A DNA stretch of 64,000 nt from Qipengyuania sp. HL-TH1 (GTDB taxonomy: Bacteria; Pseudomonadota; Alphaproteobacteria; Sphingomonadales; Sphingomonadaceae), in NCBI RefSeq assembly GCF_036365825.1, contig NZ_CP142675.1, forward strand, positions 1,240,001 through 1,304,000. The letters run 5' to 3'. Below, in pieces: positions 10,909 to 19,352 of the stretch (its first letter is position 1; each line of letters opens with the position of its first letter). The notes beneath the pieces were generated by a model that saw only the letters and a program-made list of their open reading frames with translations, did not search any database and had not been told where the DNA came from. The position numbers and the translations under genes were made by a program.

Positions 10909-12339
10909 CTATTTCATCATCGATTTGACCGCTTTTTCGGTTGCCGGGCCATAGGGCGGCTTGAATCCGCCAAGTTTGGCCACGTCGATTTTGGGCTGTG
11001 TATAGAAGCTGCGCGCATGGCTGAATTCGCGGAAGCCCTCGACCCCGTGATAGCTGCCCATGCCGCTGGGTCCGACCCCGCCGAAGGGCAGGTCCTCCAT
11101 CGAGACGTGGAAGATCACGTCGTTGACGGTCACTCCGCCGCTGATGGTCTTGGTCAGCACCTTCTCGCGCTCGTTCGAATCCTGCCCGAAGTAATAGAGG
11201 CCGAGCGGGCGATCGTGCTCGTTCACATAGTCGATCGCTTCGTCGATGTGGCGATAGGTCTTCACCGGCAGGACCGGCCCGAAGATTTCCTCCTGCATCG
11301 CGCGCATGTCGTCGGTGACGTTCTTGAGGATCGTCAGCGGCATCTTGCGCGCATTGGTGTTGGAGAAATCCTCATTGCCCGGATTGACCTCGATCACTTC
11401 GGCGCCCTTGTCGCGCGCATCGGCGACGAGATCCTGCAGGCGGTCGAAATGGCGATCGGTGACGACGCTGGCATAGTCCTCGTTATCGAGCAGCGTGGGA
11501 TACATGTTCGCCGTGCCCTGCCACACACCGTGGATCGCCTCGTCCTGCTTGCTTTCGGGGACATAGAGGTAATCGGGCGCGAGGCAGATCTGGCCCGCAT
11601 TGAGCATCTTGCCCAGCGCCACCCGCTCGCCCGCCTTGGCGAAATCGGCGCTCTCGCCGAGGAACACCGGGCTCTTGCCGCCCAGCTCCAGCGTAACGGG
11701 CACGAGGTTCTTGGCGGCCGATTCCATCACCTTGCGCCCGGTCGCGGTCGAGCCGGTGAAGATCAAATGGTCGAAGGGCAGTTCGCTGAACGCCGCGGCA
11801 ACTTCGGGGCCGCCGGTGAACACCGCGCATTCGTCGGGGGTGAAGTATTCCTCGACCAGTTCCTTGGTCAGCAGGCTGGTCTTCTCGGTGAACTCGCTCG
11901 GCTTGATCATCGCGCGATTGCCCGCCGCGAAGATCTGCATCAGCGGGCCGAAGCTGAGATTGACGGGAAAGTTCCACGGGCTGAGGATGCCCACCACGCC
12001 CTTGGGCTCGTAGCGCACCTCGGCCTTCGCGCCGAGCAGGCCGAGCGGGAACTGGACATGGCGCTTTTCGGGGCGCGACCACTTGTCCATGTGCTTGAGG
12101 CAGTATTTGCCGAAATTCACCGTGCCCGCGATGTCGGTAATCATCGACTGGTGCGGCGAGCGATTGCCGAAATCGGCCGCCATCACCTTGCACAGATCGT
12201 CCGCATGGTCGGTGAGCAGCTTCATCGCGCGCTGGATCCGATCCTTGCGCAGCGCCATCGGTTCGGGGCGCATCTGGTGGTGTGCGGCGCGCTGCTTGCG
12301 CAAAACGGCTTCCATTTCGGTTTTCCGGTCGTCCGCCAT
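10909..12339 (-). CDS. aldehyde dehydrogenase, coniferyl-aldehyde dehydrogenase type
   Basis: NAD(P)-dependent aldehyde dehydrogenase of 476 residues. The Rossmann region has PWNFPVNLSFGPLMQIFAAG and FTGSTATGRKVM, the general base is in ELGGKSPVF and the catalytic cysteine in GQICLAPDYLYV. The compact length and the PFGGVGPSGMGSYHG end fit the coniferyl aldehyde dehydrogenase subfamily better than long-chain betaine-type enzymes; the physiological substrate is not certain. The ATG at 12339 has GGAGAG upstream. It is divergent from the thiolase gene. Confidence 0.9.
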   Translation of the reverse strand: MADDRKTEMEAVLRKQRAAHHQMRPEPMALRKDRIQRAMKLLTDHADDLCKVMAADFGNRSPHQSMITDIAGTVNFGKYCLKHMDKWSRPEKRHVQFPLGLLGAKAEVRYEPKGVVGILSPWNFPVNLSFGPLMQIFAAGNRAMIKPSEFTEKTSLLTKELVEEYFTPDECAVFTGGPEVAAAFSELPFDHLIFTGSTATGRKVMESAAKNLVPVTLELGGKSPVFLGESADFAKAGERVALGKMLNAGQICLAPDYLYVPESKQDEAIHGVWQGTANMYPTLLDNEDYASVVTDRHFDRLQDLVADARDKGAEVIEVNPGNEDFSNTNARKMPLTILKNVTDDMRAMQEEIFGPVLPVKTYRHIDEAIDYVNEHDRPLGLYYFGQDSNEREKVLTKTISGGVTVNDVIFHVSMEDLPFGGVGPSGMGSYHGVEGFREFSHARSFYTQPKIDVAKLGGFKPPYGPATEKAVKSMMK

Positions 12340-12358
12340 TGCTCTCTCCGTTTGATAT

Positions 12359-12373
12359 TGCTGCATCGCAGCA
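12359..12373. promoter_or_regulatory. palindrome in divergent aldehyde dehydrogenase/thiolase promoter region
   Basis: The 104-bp divergent gap has a perfect inverted repeat, TGCTGC-ATC-GCAGCA. Its position 20 bp before the aldehyde dehydrogenase start fits an operator, but no regulator is known and no regulator gene is adjacent. Confidence 0.4.
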
Positions 12374-12443
12374 CTAGGTTGTGGGCCACCAGATAGGTCG
12401 CCATTGGCAACCGATATTCCAGAACCGAAGGACATACACAAGC

Positions 12444-13640
12444 ATGACCCAGTTCAGCGCATCCGATCCCGTCGTCATCCTGTCTTACGCCCGCACCCCG
12501 ATGGGCGGCATGCAGGGCGCGCTTGCCGATGTCTCGGCCACCGATCTCGGGGCCACGGCAGTGAAGGCCGCGGTCGAGCGCTCGGGCGTGCCGGTGGACA
12601 GTTTCGACCGCGCCTATATGGGCTGCGTGCTGCCCGCCGGGCTGGGCCAGGCGCCCGCGCGCCAGGCATCGATCAAGGCAGGCCTGCCCAAGTCGGTACA
12701 GGCGACCACAGTCAACAAGGTCTGCGGCAGCGGCATGCAGACGGTGATCATGGGCGCCGAAGCGCTCGCAAGCGGCACGGTGGACTATGTCGTCGCGGGC
12801 GGGATGGAGAGCATGACCAATGCTCCGTATTTGCTCAAGAAGCACCGCAGCGGCGCGCGGCTCGGCCACGACACCGCCTATGACCACATGTTCCTCGACG
12901 GGCTCGAGGACGCGTATGAAGAAGGCCGCGCGATGGGGACCTTCGCGCAGGAAACCGCCAATGACTACCAGATGACGCGCGAGGAAATGGACGAATACTC
13001 CATCGAATCGCTACGCCGCGCGAACGCCGCGATCGACAGCGGCGCGTTTGCCGACGAAGTCGTCCCGGTCACCTTCTCGACCCGCAAGGGCGAAGTCACG
13101 GTCGAGCATGACGAACAGCCCGGCAAGGGCCGTCCCGACAAGATCCCGCAGCTGCGCCCCGCCTTCGCCAAGGACGGCACGATTACCGCGGCGACCTCGT
13201 CGTCGATCTCCGATGGCGCCGCCGCCGTGGTGCTCAGCCGCGAAAGCGTCGCCAAGGCCAATGGCCAGCAGCCGGTGGCGAAGATCGTCGCCATGGCCGC
13301 GCATGCGCAGGAACCCGCGCAGTTCACCGTCGCCCCGATCGGCGCGATCGAGAAGGTCCTCGACAAGGCCGGCTGGAGCGCGGACGAAGTCGAACTGTGG
13401 GAAGTCAACGAGGCCTTTGCGTGCGTCGCCATGTTTGCGATGCGCGACCTCGGCATCCCGCACGACAAGATCAACGTGAACGGCGGCGGCACGGCTCTCG
13501 GCCACCCCATCGGCGCCAGCGGCACGCGCATCATCGTGACGCTGCTCAACGCGCTCAAGCAGCAGGGCAAGACACGCGGTATCGCCAGCCTGTGCATCGG
13601 CGGCGGTGAAGCCACCGCCGTGGCGGTCGAACTCGTCTAG
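12444..13640 (+). CDS. acetyl-CoA acetyltransferase (thiolase)
   Basis: Condenses or cleaves acyl-CoA; the sequence fits a biosynthetic/degradative thiolase of the acetoacetyl-CoA type. The 398-residue product has the nucleophile C94 in NKVCGSGMQT, the NEAFA motif in WEVNEAFACV, the catalytic histidine in GGGTALGHPIGASG and the second active-site cysteine in SLCIGGGEATA. The ATG at 12444 starts MTQFSASDPVVI. No other fatty-acid genes are adjacent apart from the divergent aldehyde dehydrogenase, so the pathway is uncertain. Confidence 0.95.
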   Translation: MTQFSASDPVVILSYARTPMGGMQGALADVSATDLGATAVKAAVERSGVPVDSFDRAYMGCVLPAGLGQAPARQASIKAGLPKSVQATTVNKVCGSGMQTVIMGAEALASGTVDYVVAGGMESMTNAPYLLKKHRSGARLGHDTAYDHMFLDGLEDAYEEGRAMGTFAQETANDYQMTREEMDEYSIESLRRANAAIDSGAFADEVVPVTFSTRKGEVTVEHDEQPGKGRPDKIPQLRPAFAKDGTITAATSSSISDGAAAVVLSRESVAKANGQQPVAKIVAMAAHAQEPAQFTVAPIGAIEKVLDKAGWSADEVELWEVNEAFACVAMFAMRDLGIPHDKINVNGGGTALGHPIGASGTRIIVTLLNALKQQGKTRGIASLCIGGGEATAVAVELV

Positions 13641-13659
13641 ACGGACACCGCTTTTCAGG

Positions 13660-13708
13660 GCACTTCCCCTGGCAGCGCGTTCTGGCGCGCCCGGAAAAGG
13701 GGAAGTGT
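13660..13708 (+). promoter_or_regulatory. hairpin that pairs with the ribosome site of the 13711 lipoprotein gene
   Basis: CACTTCCCCT at 13661-13670 is a perfect 10-bp complement of AGGGGAAGTG at 13698-13707, and a second stem (GCGCG 13675-13679, CGCGC 13686-13690) lies within it. The right arm contains the only good ribosome site (AGGGGAAG) before the ATG at 13711, so the folded form would hide it. It may also act as the end of the thiolase transcript. Confidence 0.55.
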
Positions 13709-13710
13709 CC

Positions 13711-14139
13711 ATGAAGAAATTTGCCATTATCGCGGCCTGTGCCGCGCTCGCCGCCTGCGGTTCGAACGAGGCCGAAGAGCCGATCGAACCGGTCGACACC
13801 GCCGAAACCACGCTCGACAGCACCGCCACCGGCGACATGACCGGGACGTATGAAGTCCAGCTGGCCGACGGCAGCGTCACCATGCAGACGATCAATGCCG
13901 ACGGCACCTATGTCGAGGCCACGCCCGATGGCACGCGCACCGGCGGCGGCACCTGGCGTGCGGGCGACGACGGCGCGATGTGCTTCGATCCCGAAGGCGA
14001 CACGGCTGAGGAATGCTATTCCGGCGGTGCCCCCGGCGAAGACGGCGCGTTCGAAATGCGCGGCGAAGACGGCGCCGTCCAGTCGACCGTGCGCAAGATC
14101 GACGCGCAGGCCGAGGCCGCGATGGCTCCGGCCGAATAG
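13711..14139 (+). CDS. small lipoprotein of unknown function
   Basis: A 142-residue product with lipoprotein signal MKKFAIIAACAALAACGSNE, lipobox cysteine at 16. The mature part is acidic, with GTYEVQLADGSVTMQTINADGTYVEATPDGT and CFDPEGDTAEECYSGGAP; the repeated short Gly/Asp turns suggest a beta-rich fold. I do not recognise a named domain. A strong AGGGGAAG ribosome site precedes the ATG but is paired in a predicted hairpin. Confidence 0.85.
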   Translation: MKKFAIIAACAALAACGSNEAEEPIEPVDTAETTLDSTATGDMTGTYEVQLADGSVTMQTINADGTYVEATPDGTRTGGGTWRAGDDGAMCFDPEGDTAEECYSGGAPGEDGAFEMRGEDGAVQSTVRKIDAQAEAAMAPAE

Positions 14140-14159
14140 ACCAACGTTCTGAAACCAGC

Positions 14160-14183
14160 GGGGCGGCCCAATCGGTCCGCCCC
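14160..14183. terminator. bidirectional terminator candidate
   Basis: A 7-bp GC stem, GGGGCGG and CCGCCCC, with a 10-nt loop lies between two convergent genes. There is no clear T-run on either side, so its strength is uncertain. Confidence 0.5.
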
Positions 14184-14203
14184 GATCGGTCAAGCCTGCC
14201 GCT

Positions 14204-14671
14204 TCACGGTTCGCCGACACCCCACAGGCGCGTTTCGCGGATCAGCCCGTAGCGTTCGCCCACGGCGAATTCGCACCAGCCCTCGTCGCAATCGCCCAGC
14301 ACCCCAACCACGCCCGGCTCGACGCGCCACTTGAGTTCGGCATCCTCGCTGTCGCTGGCGCGCAAATCGGCCACCCCGTCGCCGATGACGATGGCGCCGC
14401 GATCGGGGCTGAGCAGGCGCGCGACCACCCATCCGCGCGTGCCGTCCGGATCCTCGATCAGCCGCCATCCTTCCATCAGCCGCACGACCTTCACCGGCAG
14501 GCCGGGCCGGCGATAGACCCAATCGATCTTGTAATCGGCGCTGGGGCCGACCCGCATGTTGAGCACGCTGGCGCGGATGGTCGCCCAATAGGGCGTTTCG
14601 CGCTCCTGCGCCCGCGCCGTCGCGGTGATTCCGGCGAGCAGCAGGAAAAGTATGAAAAGCCGTGTGAACAT
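14204..14671 (-). CDS. secreted SH3-domain protein
   Basis: A 155-residue product with signal peptide MFTRLFILFLLLAGITATARAQ followed by a bacterial SH3-like region: YWATIRASVLNMRVGPSADY, GLPVKVVRLMEGWRLIEDPDGTRGWV, then a second half with ADLRASDSEDAELKWRVEPGVVGVLGDC and the end YGLIRETRLWGVGE. Two SH3 repeats of the GW/SH3b type fit the pattern of R-x-GPS, W-x-x-I and GW. Such domains bind murein or peptides; the partner is unknown. The ATG at 14671 is the only start that gives a signal peptide. Confidence 0.88.
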   Translation of the reverse strand: MFTRLFILFLLLAGITATARAQERETPYWATIRASVLNMRVGPSADYKIDWVYRRPGLPVKVVRLMEGWRLIEDPDGTRGWVVARLLSPDRGAIVIGDGVADLRASDSEDAELKWRVEPGVVGVLGDCDEGWCEFAVGERYGLIRETRLWGVGEP

Positions 14672-14779
14672 GCGCGCCTGAATCGGGGATCGCGCGCGAA
14701 CAGTCAACGCCGTTAACGGGGCAATTCCCGTCCGAATCCTTGACCGCTCCCCACCGCGCGTCCTAGCGCTTCTGCCCGC

Positions 14780-15796
14780 ATGGAAAGCACCGACACCCGC
14801 CCCGCCAAACGCCTCGAGCGCACGCCGCGCGTTTTCGTCACGCGCCATCTGATGCCATCGGTCGAGGAGCGGATGAGCGAGCTGTTCGATGCCCGCCTCA
14901 ACACCTCGGATGTTCCGTTGACGCGCGACCAGCTCGTCGCCGCGATGCAGGACTGCGACGTGCTCGTGCCCACCGTTACCGACCGGATCGACGCCGAGAT
15001 GATCGCGGGCGCGGGCAAGGACCTGGGGCTGATCGCCAATTTCGGCGCGGGGACCGAGCATCTCGATCTTCACGCGGCCGCCGATCGCCATATCCTCGTC
15101 ACCAACACGCCGGGCGTGTTCACCGACGACACCGCCGATCTTGCGATGGCCGGGATCATCGGCGTGCCGCGCCGCATCCGCGAAGGCGTTGAATTGATCC
15201 GCAGCGGCAAATGGACCGGCTGGACGCCGACTGCGCTGCTCGGCACCAAGCTCGCTGGCAAGGTGCTCGGCATCGTCGGCATGGGGCGGATCGGCCAGGC
15301 GGTCGCGCACCGCGCGCGCGCCTTCGGGCTGGAGATCGCCTATCACAACCGCAAGCGGCTGCCCGAAGCGGTCGAACGCATGTTCCAGGCGCGCTGGGTC
15401 GATAGTCTCGATGGATTGATGGGCGAAGCGGACATTCTCTCGCTCCACTGCCCCGCCGGGCCGAACACGCATCACATGATCGACGCACGCCGGATCGCGC
15501 TGATGAAGGACGGTGCCAGCCTGATCAACACCGCGCGCGGCGATCTGGTCGAGCAGGAGGCGCTGGTGGCGGCGCTCGAAAGCGGCAAGCTCGCCGGAGC
15601 GGGGCTCGACGTCTATCCCGACGAACCCAATGTCGACACGCGCCTGATCCGCCATCCCAATGTGATGACCCTGCCTCATATCGGCAGCGCGACGCGCGAG
15701 GGCCGCGAGGACAGCGGCCTCAAGGTCATCGCCAATATCCGCATGTGGGCCGACGGCCACCGGCCTCCGGACCAAGTGCTCTCGGGCCTGGGCTGA
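14780..15796 (+). CDS. D-2-hydroxyacid dehydrogenase (glyoxylate/hydroxypyruvate reductase type)
   Basis: NAD(P)-dependent reductase of 2-oxoacids, 338 residues. The nucleotide motif GMGRIGQAVAHRARAFG lies near residue 170, the substrate Arg is in NTARGDLV, Glu in DVYPDEP and the catalytic His in LPHIGSAT, in the expected order. A tail of about 25 residues precedes the domain. The two-base-spaced neighbour on the other strand is an acetyltransferase, so there is no operon context to identify the substrate. Confidence 0.92.
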   Translation: MESTDTRPAKRLERTPRVFVTRHLMPSVEERMSELFDARLNTSDVPLTRDQLVAAMQDCDVLVPTVTDRIDAEMIAGAGKDLGLIANFGAGTEHLDLHAAADRHILVTNTPGVFTDDTADLAMAGIIGVPRRIREGVELIRSGKWTGWTPTALLGTKLAGKVLGIVGMGRIGQAVAHRARAFGLEIAYHNRKRLPEAVERMFQARWVDSLDGLMGEADILSLHCPAGPNTHHMIDARRIALMKDGASLINTARGDLVEQEALVAALESGKLAGAGLDVYPDEPNVDTRLIRHPNVMTLPHIGSATREGREDSGLKVIANIRMWADGHRPPDQVLSGLG

Positions 15797-15800
15797 GCCG

Positions 15801-16259
15801 CTAGAGCGCCAATTCGTAAAAGATGTTGAAGTCCGTTTCGGCATATTCGCCGAACGGTGCGCAGCGTGTGAAGCCGTTGCGAAGATAGAGCCGGTTAGCG
15901 GGTCCGAAGGTTTCACCCGTGCCGGTTTCCAGCAGCACTCGGCGGTAGCCGCGCTCCCGTGCGATACCGATGATCCGGTCGAGCAATGCCTGCCCGACGC
16001 CCCGCCGGAGCGCGGTGTCGGCGGTGCGCATCGACTTGATCTCGCCTTCGGTTGCCGAGAGTTCGAGCAAGGCGCCGACCCCCAGCAAGGCGTCGGCGTC
16101 GCGTGCTTCAAGGACGATCACAGCCGCATCCTCGAGCCCGCTCAAGTCGAGCGCGAACGAGGTTCCGGGGGGCGAAGCATCGTACATCCGCCGCTGGTGC
16201 AGCGTGATGAGGCTGCGAACGTCGTCATCGGCCAAGTTGGCAGCTGAAACCTGCACCAT
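15801..16259 (-). CDS. GNAT family N-acetyltransferase
   Basis: A 152-residue protein with the GNAT fold: the acetyl-CoA loop is in RRGVGQALLDRIIGIARERGY near residue 85, followed by RVLLETGTGETFGPANRLYLRNGF and the motif B end. It resembles PanZ/YhhY-like small acetyltransferases acting on amino groups of small molecules or proteins; the substrate cannot be told. The ATG at 16259 has GGCGAGAG upstream. Confidence 0.9.
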   Translation of the reverse strand: MVQVSAANLADDDVRSLITLHQRRMYDASPPGTSFALDLSGLEDAAVIVLEARDADALLGVGALLELSATEGEIKSMRTADTALRRGVGQALLDRIIGIARERGYRRVLLETGTGETFGPANRLYLRNGFTRCAPFGEYAETDFNIFYELAL

Positions 16260-16325
16260 CTCTCGCCCCTAACCTGCCATCCCCCCGCACCGAATTTCGT
16301 CGCCCGAAGGGAAGCGCCCCTGCGA

Positions 16326-17732
16326 TCAGTCCCCGGTCAAAATCCGCTCGACCAGTTCCTGCACCGTGGGGGTGTAGTTGTTCGAATAGAACGGGTCCTG
16401 CTTGAAGCGGTAGGCCGCGTGGCCGGCAAAGGCGAGGTTCTCGTCCGGGTCGCCGCCATGCGCGATGTCCTGCAGCGTTTTCTGGATGCAGAAGCTGCGC
16501 GGATCGGCGAGCCGCCCGGTGGTGTGGTTGTCATGGTCCTTCCAGCTCGAGAACTGGCAATGCGACAGGCAGCCCATGCAGGCCTGCTGGTCGGCGCGGA
16601 TCTGCTCGGCGCTTTCGGGCGTTGCGAAGACCACCGTGTCGTCGGGGGTCTTGAGCGCCTCGGTGAAGCCCTCGTGCATCCACGCCTGCGCCTTGCGCTG
16701 GTCGCCCGGGTGGACGAAGAAGTACTTCGCCTTGCCGTGATCGGCCAGCGGGATCGTGCCCTCTTCCTCGTCGCGCTTGAAGATCGGGATCTGGCGTTCG
16801 CTGCGATGCATCAGATCGTAGAGGAACGGCGTCTTCACTGCGCTCGAATAGAAGCCGGTGGGGCTGAACTTGTGCAGCAATACGTCGCCCGGCTCGACCG
16901 TCCGCAGCATGTCCTTCCACACATTGGGGATCGGGCTTTCCTGCGTCAGCAGCGGGCGGGTGCCGAACTGGAACATGATCTTGCCCAGCTCGGGATTGTC
17001 GATCCAGTCGTTCCATTCGCGCAGGAACCACACGCCGCCCGCCATGACGATGGCGGTGTCTTCGGAGACGCCTTCCTTGCGCATGGTCTCGCGCAGCGCG
17101 GCAACGCGCGGATAGGGATCTTCGGGCTTGGTCGGGTCCTCGGCGTTGGACAGGCCGTTGTGGCCGCCCGCAAGCCAGGGGTCTTCGTAAACCACTGCCG
17201 CCATCAGGTCGGGGACCTTGGAATAGCTGCGCTTCCACAGCGCACGGAACGCGCGCGCCGAACTGACGATGGGCAGGTAATGGACGTTGTGCTTTGCCGC
17301 GATTTCCGCGAGCTTGTAGGGCATGCCCGCGCCGCAGGTGACGCCGGTGACGAGGCCGGGGCAGTTTTCGAGGATGCCTTCGAGGACCTGCTGCGCACCG
17401 CCCATTTCCCACAGCACGTTGATGTTGATTGCGCCTTTGCCGCCCGAGATTTCGTGCGCGCGCTTGACCTGTTCGGTGCCGCCCTCAATGCCGTAGCGGA
17501 CCAATTGCTCGAAGCGTTCGACGCGGGTCGCCTGCGGGTAGATCTGCGGGATCGGGTTGCCGTCCTCGTCATAGCTGTCGGCATTGACCGCGCTGACGGT
17601 ACCGATGCCGCCAGCGGCGGCCCAGGCGCCGGAGCTCATGTGATTGGTGGCGGAAACACCCTTGCCGCCTTCGACCAGCGGCCAGACTTCCTTGCCGCCA
17701 TAGCTGATCGGCTTGAGACCCTTGAAACTCAT
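16326..17732 (-). CDS. nitronate monooxygenase-like flavin oxidoreductase with C-terminal cysteine motif
   Basis: A 468-residue protein of the nitronate monooxygenase / NAD(P)H flavin oxidoreductase family, expected to be an FMN TIM barrel. Visible family segments are GGKGVSATNHMSSGAWAAAGGIGTVSAVN at the N-terminus, GVTCGAGMP, VMAGGVWF and FGTRPLLTQESPIP. Near the C-terminus four cysteines, C385, C388, C392 and C415, form a CxxCxxxC plus distal C arrangement like that of [4Fe-4S] flavoproteins. The ATG at 17732 follows the methyltransferase stop by 5 bp. Its substrate is unknown. Confidence 0.85.
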   Translation of the reverse strand: MSFKGLKPISYGGKEVWPLVEGGKGVSATNHMSSGAWAAAGGIGTVSAVNADSYDEDGNPIPQIYPQATRVERFEQLVRYGIEGGTEQVKRAHEISGGKGAININVLWEMGGAQQVLEGILENCPGLVTGVTCGAGMPYKLAEIAAKHNVHYLPIVSSARAFRALWKRSYSKVPDLMAAVVYEDPWLAGGHNGLSNAEDPTKPEDPYPRVAALRETMRKEGVSEDTAIVMAGGVWFLREWNDWIDNPELGKIMFQFGTRPLLTQESPIPNVWKDMLRTVEPGDVLLHKFSPTGFYSSAVKTPFLYDLMHRSERQIPIFKRDEEEGTIPLADHGKAKYFFVHPGDQRKAQAWMHEGFTEALKTPDDTVVFATPESAEQIRADQQACMGCLSHCQFSSWKDHDNHTTGRLADPRSFCIQKTLQDIAHGGDPDENLAFAGHAAYRFKQDPFYSNNYTPTVQELVERILTGD

Positions 17733-17737
17733 ATATT

Positions 17738-18484
17738 CTACGCTTTCTCTTTTTTGGCGGGGTGCTGGGCCCCAGCGTCCATCGCGGCACGGTCGCCGCG
17801 GCAGCGCTCTATCTCTCCGGGAGCGGGCCTCGTAGCGGCTGCCTTGAACTGTGCATAGTACCCGGCCAGTTCGGGCGCGTCCTTGAACGCCACCAGTTCG
17901 TAACCGACCGCTTCGAATTCGCAGCTCAGCAGCAGCGGGTCGATCCCGTGCTGGTCGGTCGGCCGGTCGATATCGACGACGACCACCTGGCCGCCCTTGT
18001 CCAGCGCGGGCCACATCCGCCAGAGGAATTCATACGGGCTTTCGATCTCGTGGTACATATGGACCATGAAGATGCGGTCGAAGCTGTTGTCCGGCAATTT
18101 GGGATCGCCGGTTTCGCCAAGTCGGATCGAGACATTTTCGAGCCGCTGGCGCTCGATCCGCTGGCCAAGCCGGCTGAGCGCATCGCGATCGATATCCTGC
18201 GCCAGCACGCGCCCGCCCTCGCCCACGCGCTCCGCCAGGCGGACGGTGTAATAGCCATTGCCCGCGCCGATATCGGCAACGGTCATCCCGGGTTCGATCT
18301 CCGCGAGGTCCATCACCGTCTGCGCCTCGCCGCGGCTGTCGCGCTGGTCTTCGGTGGAAAACTGGTTCGAGCCGATTTCGGATACCGGGCGGTCGGGAGC
18401 GGGGAAACGCGCACCCGGTTCGGTCGGCGCGTCGCAGGCACCCAGCGCAAGCCCGAGCAGGGCGATGGCAGCAATCCGTGTCAT
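17738..18484 (-). CDS. SAM-dependent methyltransferase with lipoprotein signal
   Basis: A 248-residue product. Residues 1-17, MTRIAAIALLGLALGAC, form a lipoprotein signal with lipobox LGAC. Residues 55-200 are a class I methyltransferase domain with the SAM loop VADIGAGNGYYTVRLAERVG, an acidic DID after strand 2 and DRIFMVHMYHEI. SAM is cytoplasmic, so a lipid-anchored, exported methyltransferase is odd; the signal could instead keep it on the inner membrane face. It is followed after 5 bp by the flavin oxidoreductase gene. The C-terminus is basic (PAKKEKA). Confidence 0.88.
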   Translation of the reverse strand: MTRIAAIALLGLALGACDAPTEPGARFPAPDRPVSEIGSNQFSTEDQRDSRGEAQTVMDLAEIEPGMTVADIGAGNGYYTVRLAERVGEGGRVLAQDIDRDALSRLGQRIERQRLENVSIRLGETGDPKLPDNSFDRIFMVHMYHEIESPYEFLWRMWPALDKGGQVVVVDIDRPTDQHGIDPLLLSCEFEAVGYELVAFKDAPELAGYYAQFKAAATRPAPGEIERCRGDRAAMDAGAQHPAKKEKA

Positions 18485-18504
18485 GAGGCGGCTATGCCGT
18501 TCCC

Positions 18505-19335
18505 TCAGGGGATGGGCAATGCCCGCATGCCGCCGATGAACACGTCGAACGCCAGATCGCCCTGCCGCCAGGGCGATTGCCGGCCTTCGGTCCGCTCGTT
18601 CACTGCCACCGCGGTCTTGCGGACCAGCTCATCGAGCGACTGGCGCCGCGGCAGCTGGCGGGCGAATTCCTTGGCGAAGGGGCTGCCCTTGCCCGGCGTG
18701 GCGCCATCTTCGGCGGTATTGCCCGGCTCGGTGGAGAAGAACACCAGCGCCGACAGCCCGCGCAGATTGCCGACCTGCGCCAGCCCCTTGTCGGCATAGA
18801 CGATATCGTCGAGCGTCACCCGCGCCAGCCCGCGTTGCCCGCCCTCGACCTCGATCACCTGGAACGCGGCATCGTCCACCGCCTCGCTGACCGGATTGTT
18901 GCGGCAGGCATCGACCACGAACACCACGCCGCGCGCCTGTTTGGTCAGGCGCTGGAGGATGGGATCGAGCCCGATCAGCGAATAGCCATCCGAAGCGAGG
19001 AAATAATTGGCCCCGTCGATCTGGAAACCATGACCTGCGAAATACATCAGCGCGACATCGTCGCCATTGAGCGAATTGGCGAACAGGTCGAAAGCTTCGT
19101 CCCATTCCCGCGCATCGGGTTCCTCGACCAGAGCGACCTCGGCCACGGCGCTGCGTTTGAGCGCCGCCTCGATCATCCGCGCATCGACGACCGGATTGGC
19201 CAGCTGCAAACCCGCCAACCGCGCCGACGAATAATCCGAAGCGACCACCAGTGCCTTGATCTCGGCATGCAGCGCAGTTGGCGCCAGCGCCGCCAGAAGT
19301 CCCAGCAAGGGCAGAAGAATACGACCCATAGACAT
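18505..19335 (-). CDS. secreted caspase-family (peptidase C14) protein
   Basis: A 276-residue protein with signal peptide (GRILLPLLGLLAALAPTALHA) followed by a caspase-like p20 domain. The catalytic His is H102 in MYFAGHGFQ and the Cys is C144 in FVVDACRNNP. The conserved VDARMIEAALK region after the first strand and FFSTEPG later fit the EcaC/metacaspase type. It has no added repeats or membrane domain, so it should be a single soluble periplasmic protease. It is next to an outer-membrane protein gene (17-bp gap). The start could be 19335 or 19329. Confidence 0.9.
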   Translation of the reverse strand: MSMGRILLPLLGLLAALAPTALHAEIKALVVASDYSSARLAGLQLANPVVDARMIEAALKRSAVAEVALVEEPDAREWDEAFDLFANSLNGDDVALMYFAGHGFQIDGANYFLASDGYSLIGLDPILQRLTKQARGVVFVVDACRNNPVSEAVDDAAFQVIEVEGGQRGLARVTLDDIVYADKGLAQVGNLRGLSALVFFSTEPGNTAEDGATPGKGSPFAKEFARQLPRRQSLDELVRKTAVAVNERTEGRQSPWRQGDLAFDVFIGGMRALPIP

Positions 19336-19352
19336 GGCCCGAAGGTATCGGA

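Noticed and set aside
14672..16111. Long upstream extension of the SH3 protein frame
   Set aside because: It lies antisense to the hydroxyacid dehydrogenase and the signal peptide start at 14671 is clear.
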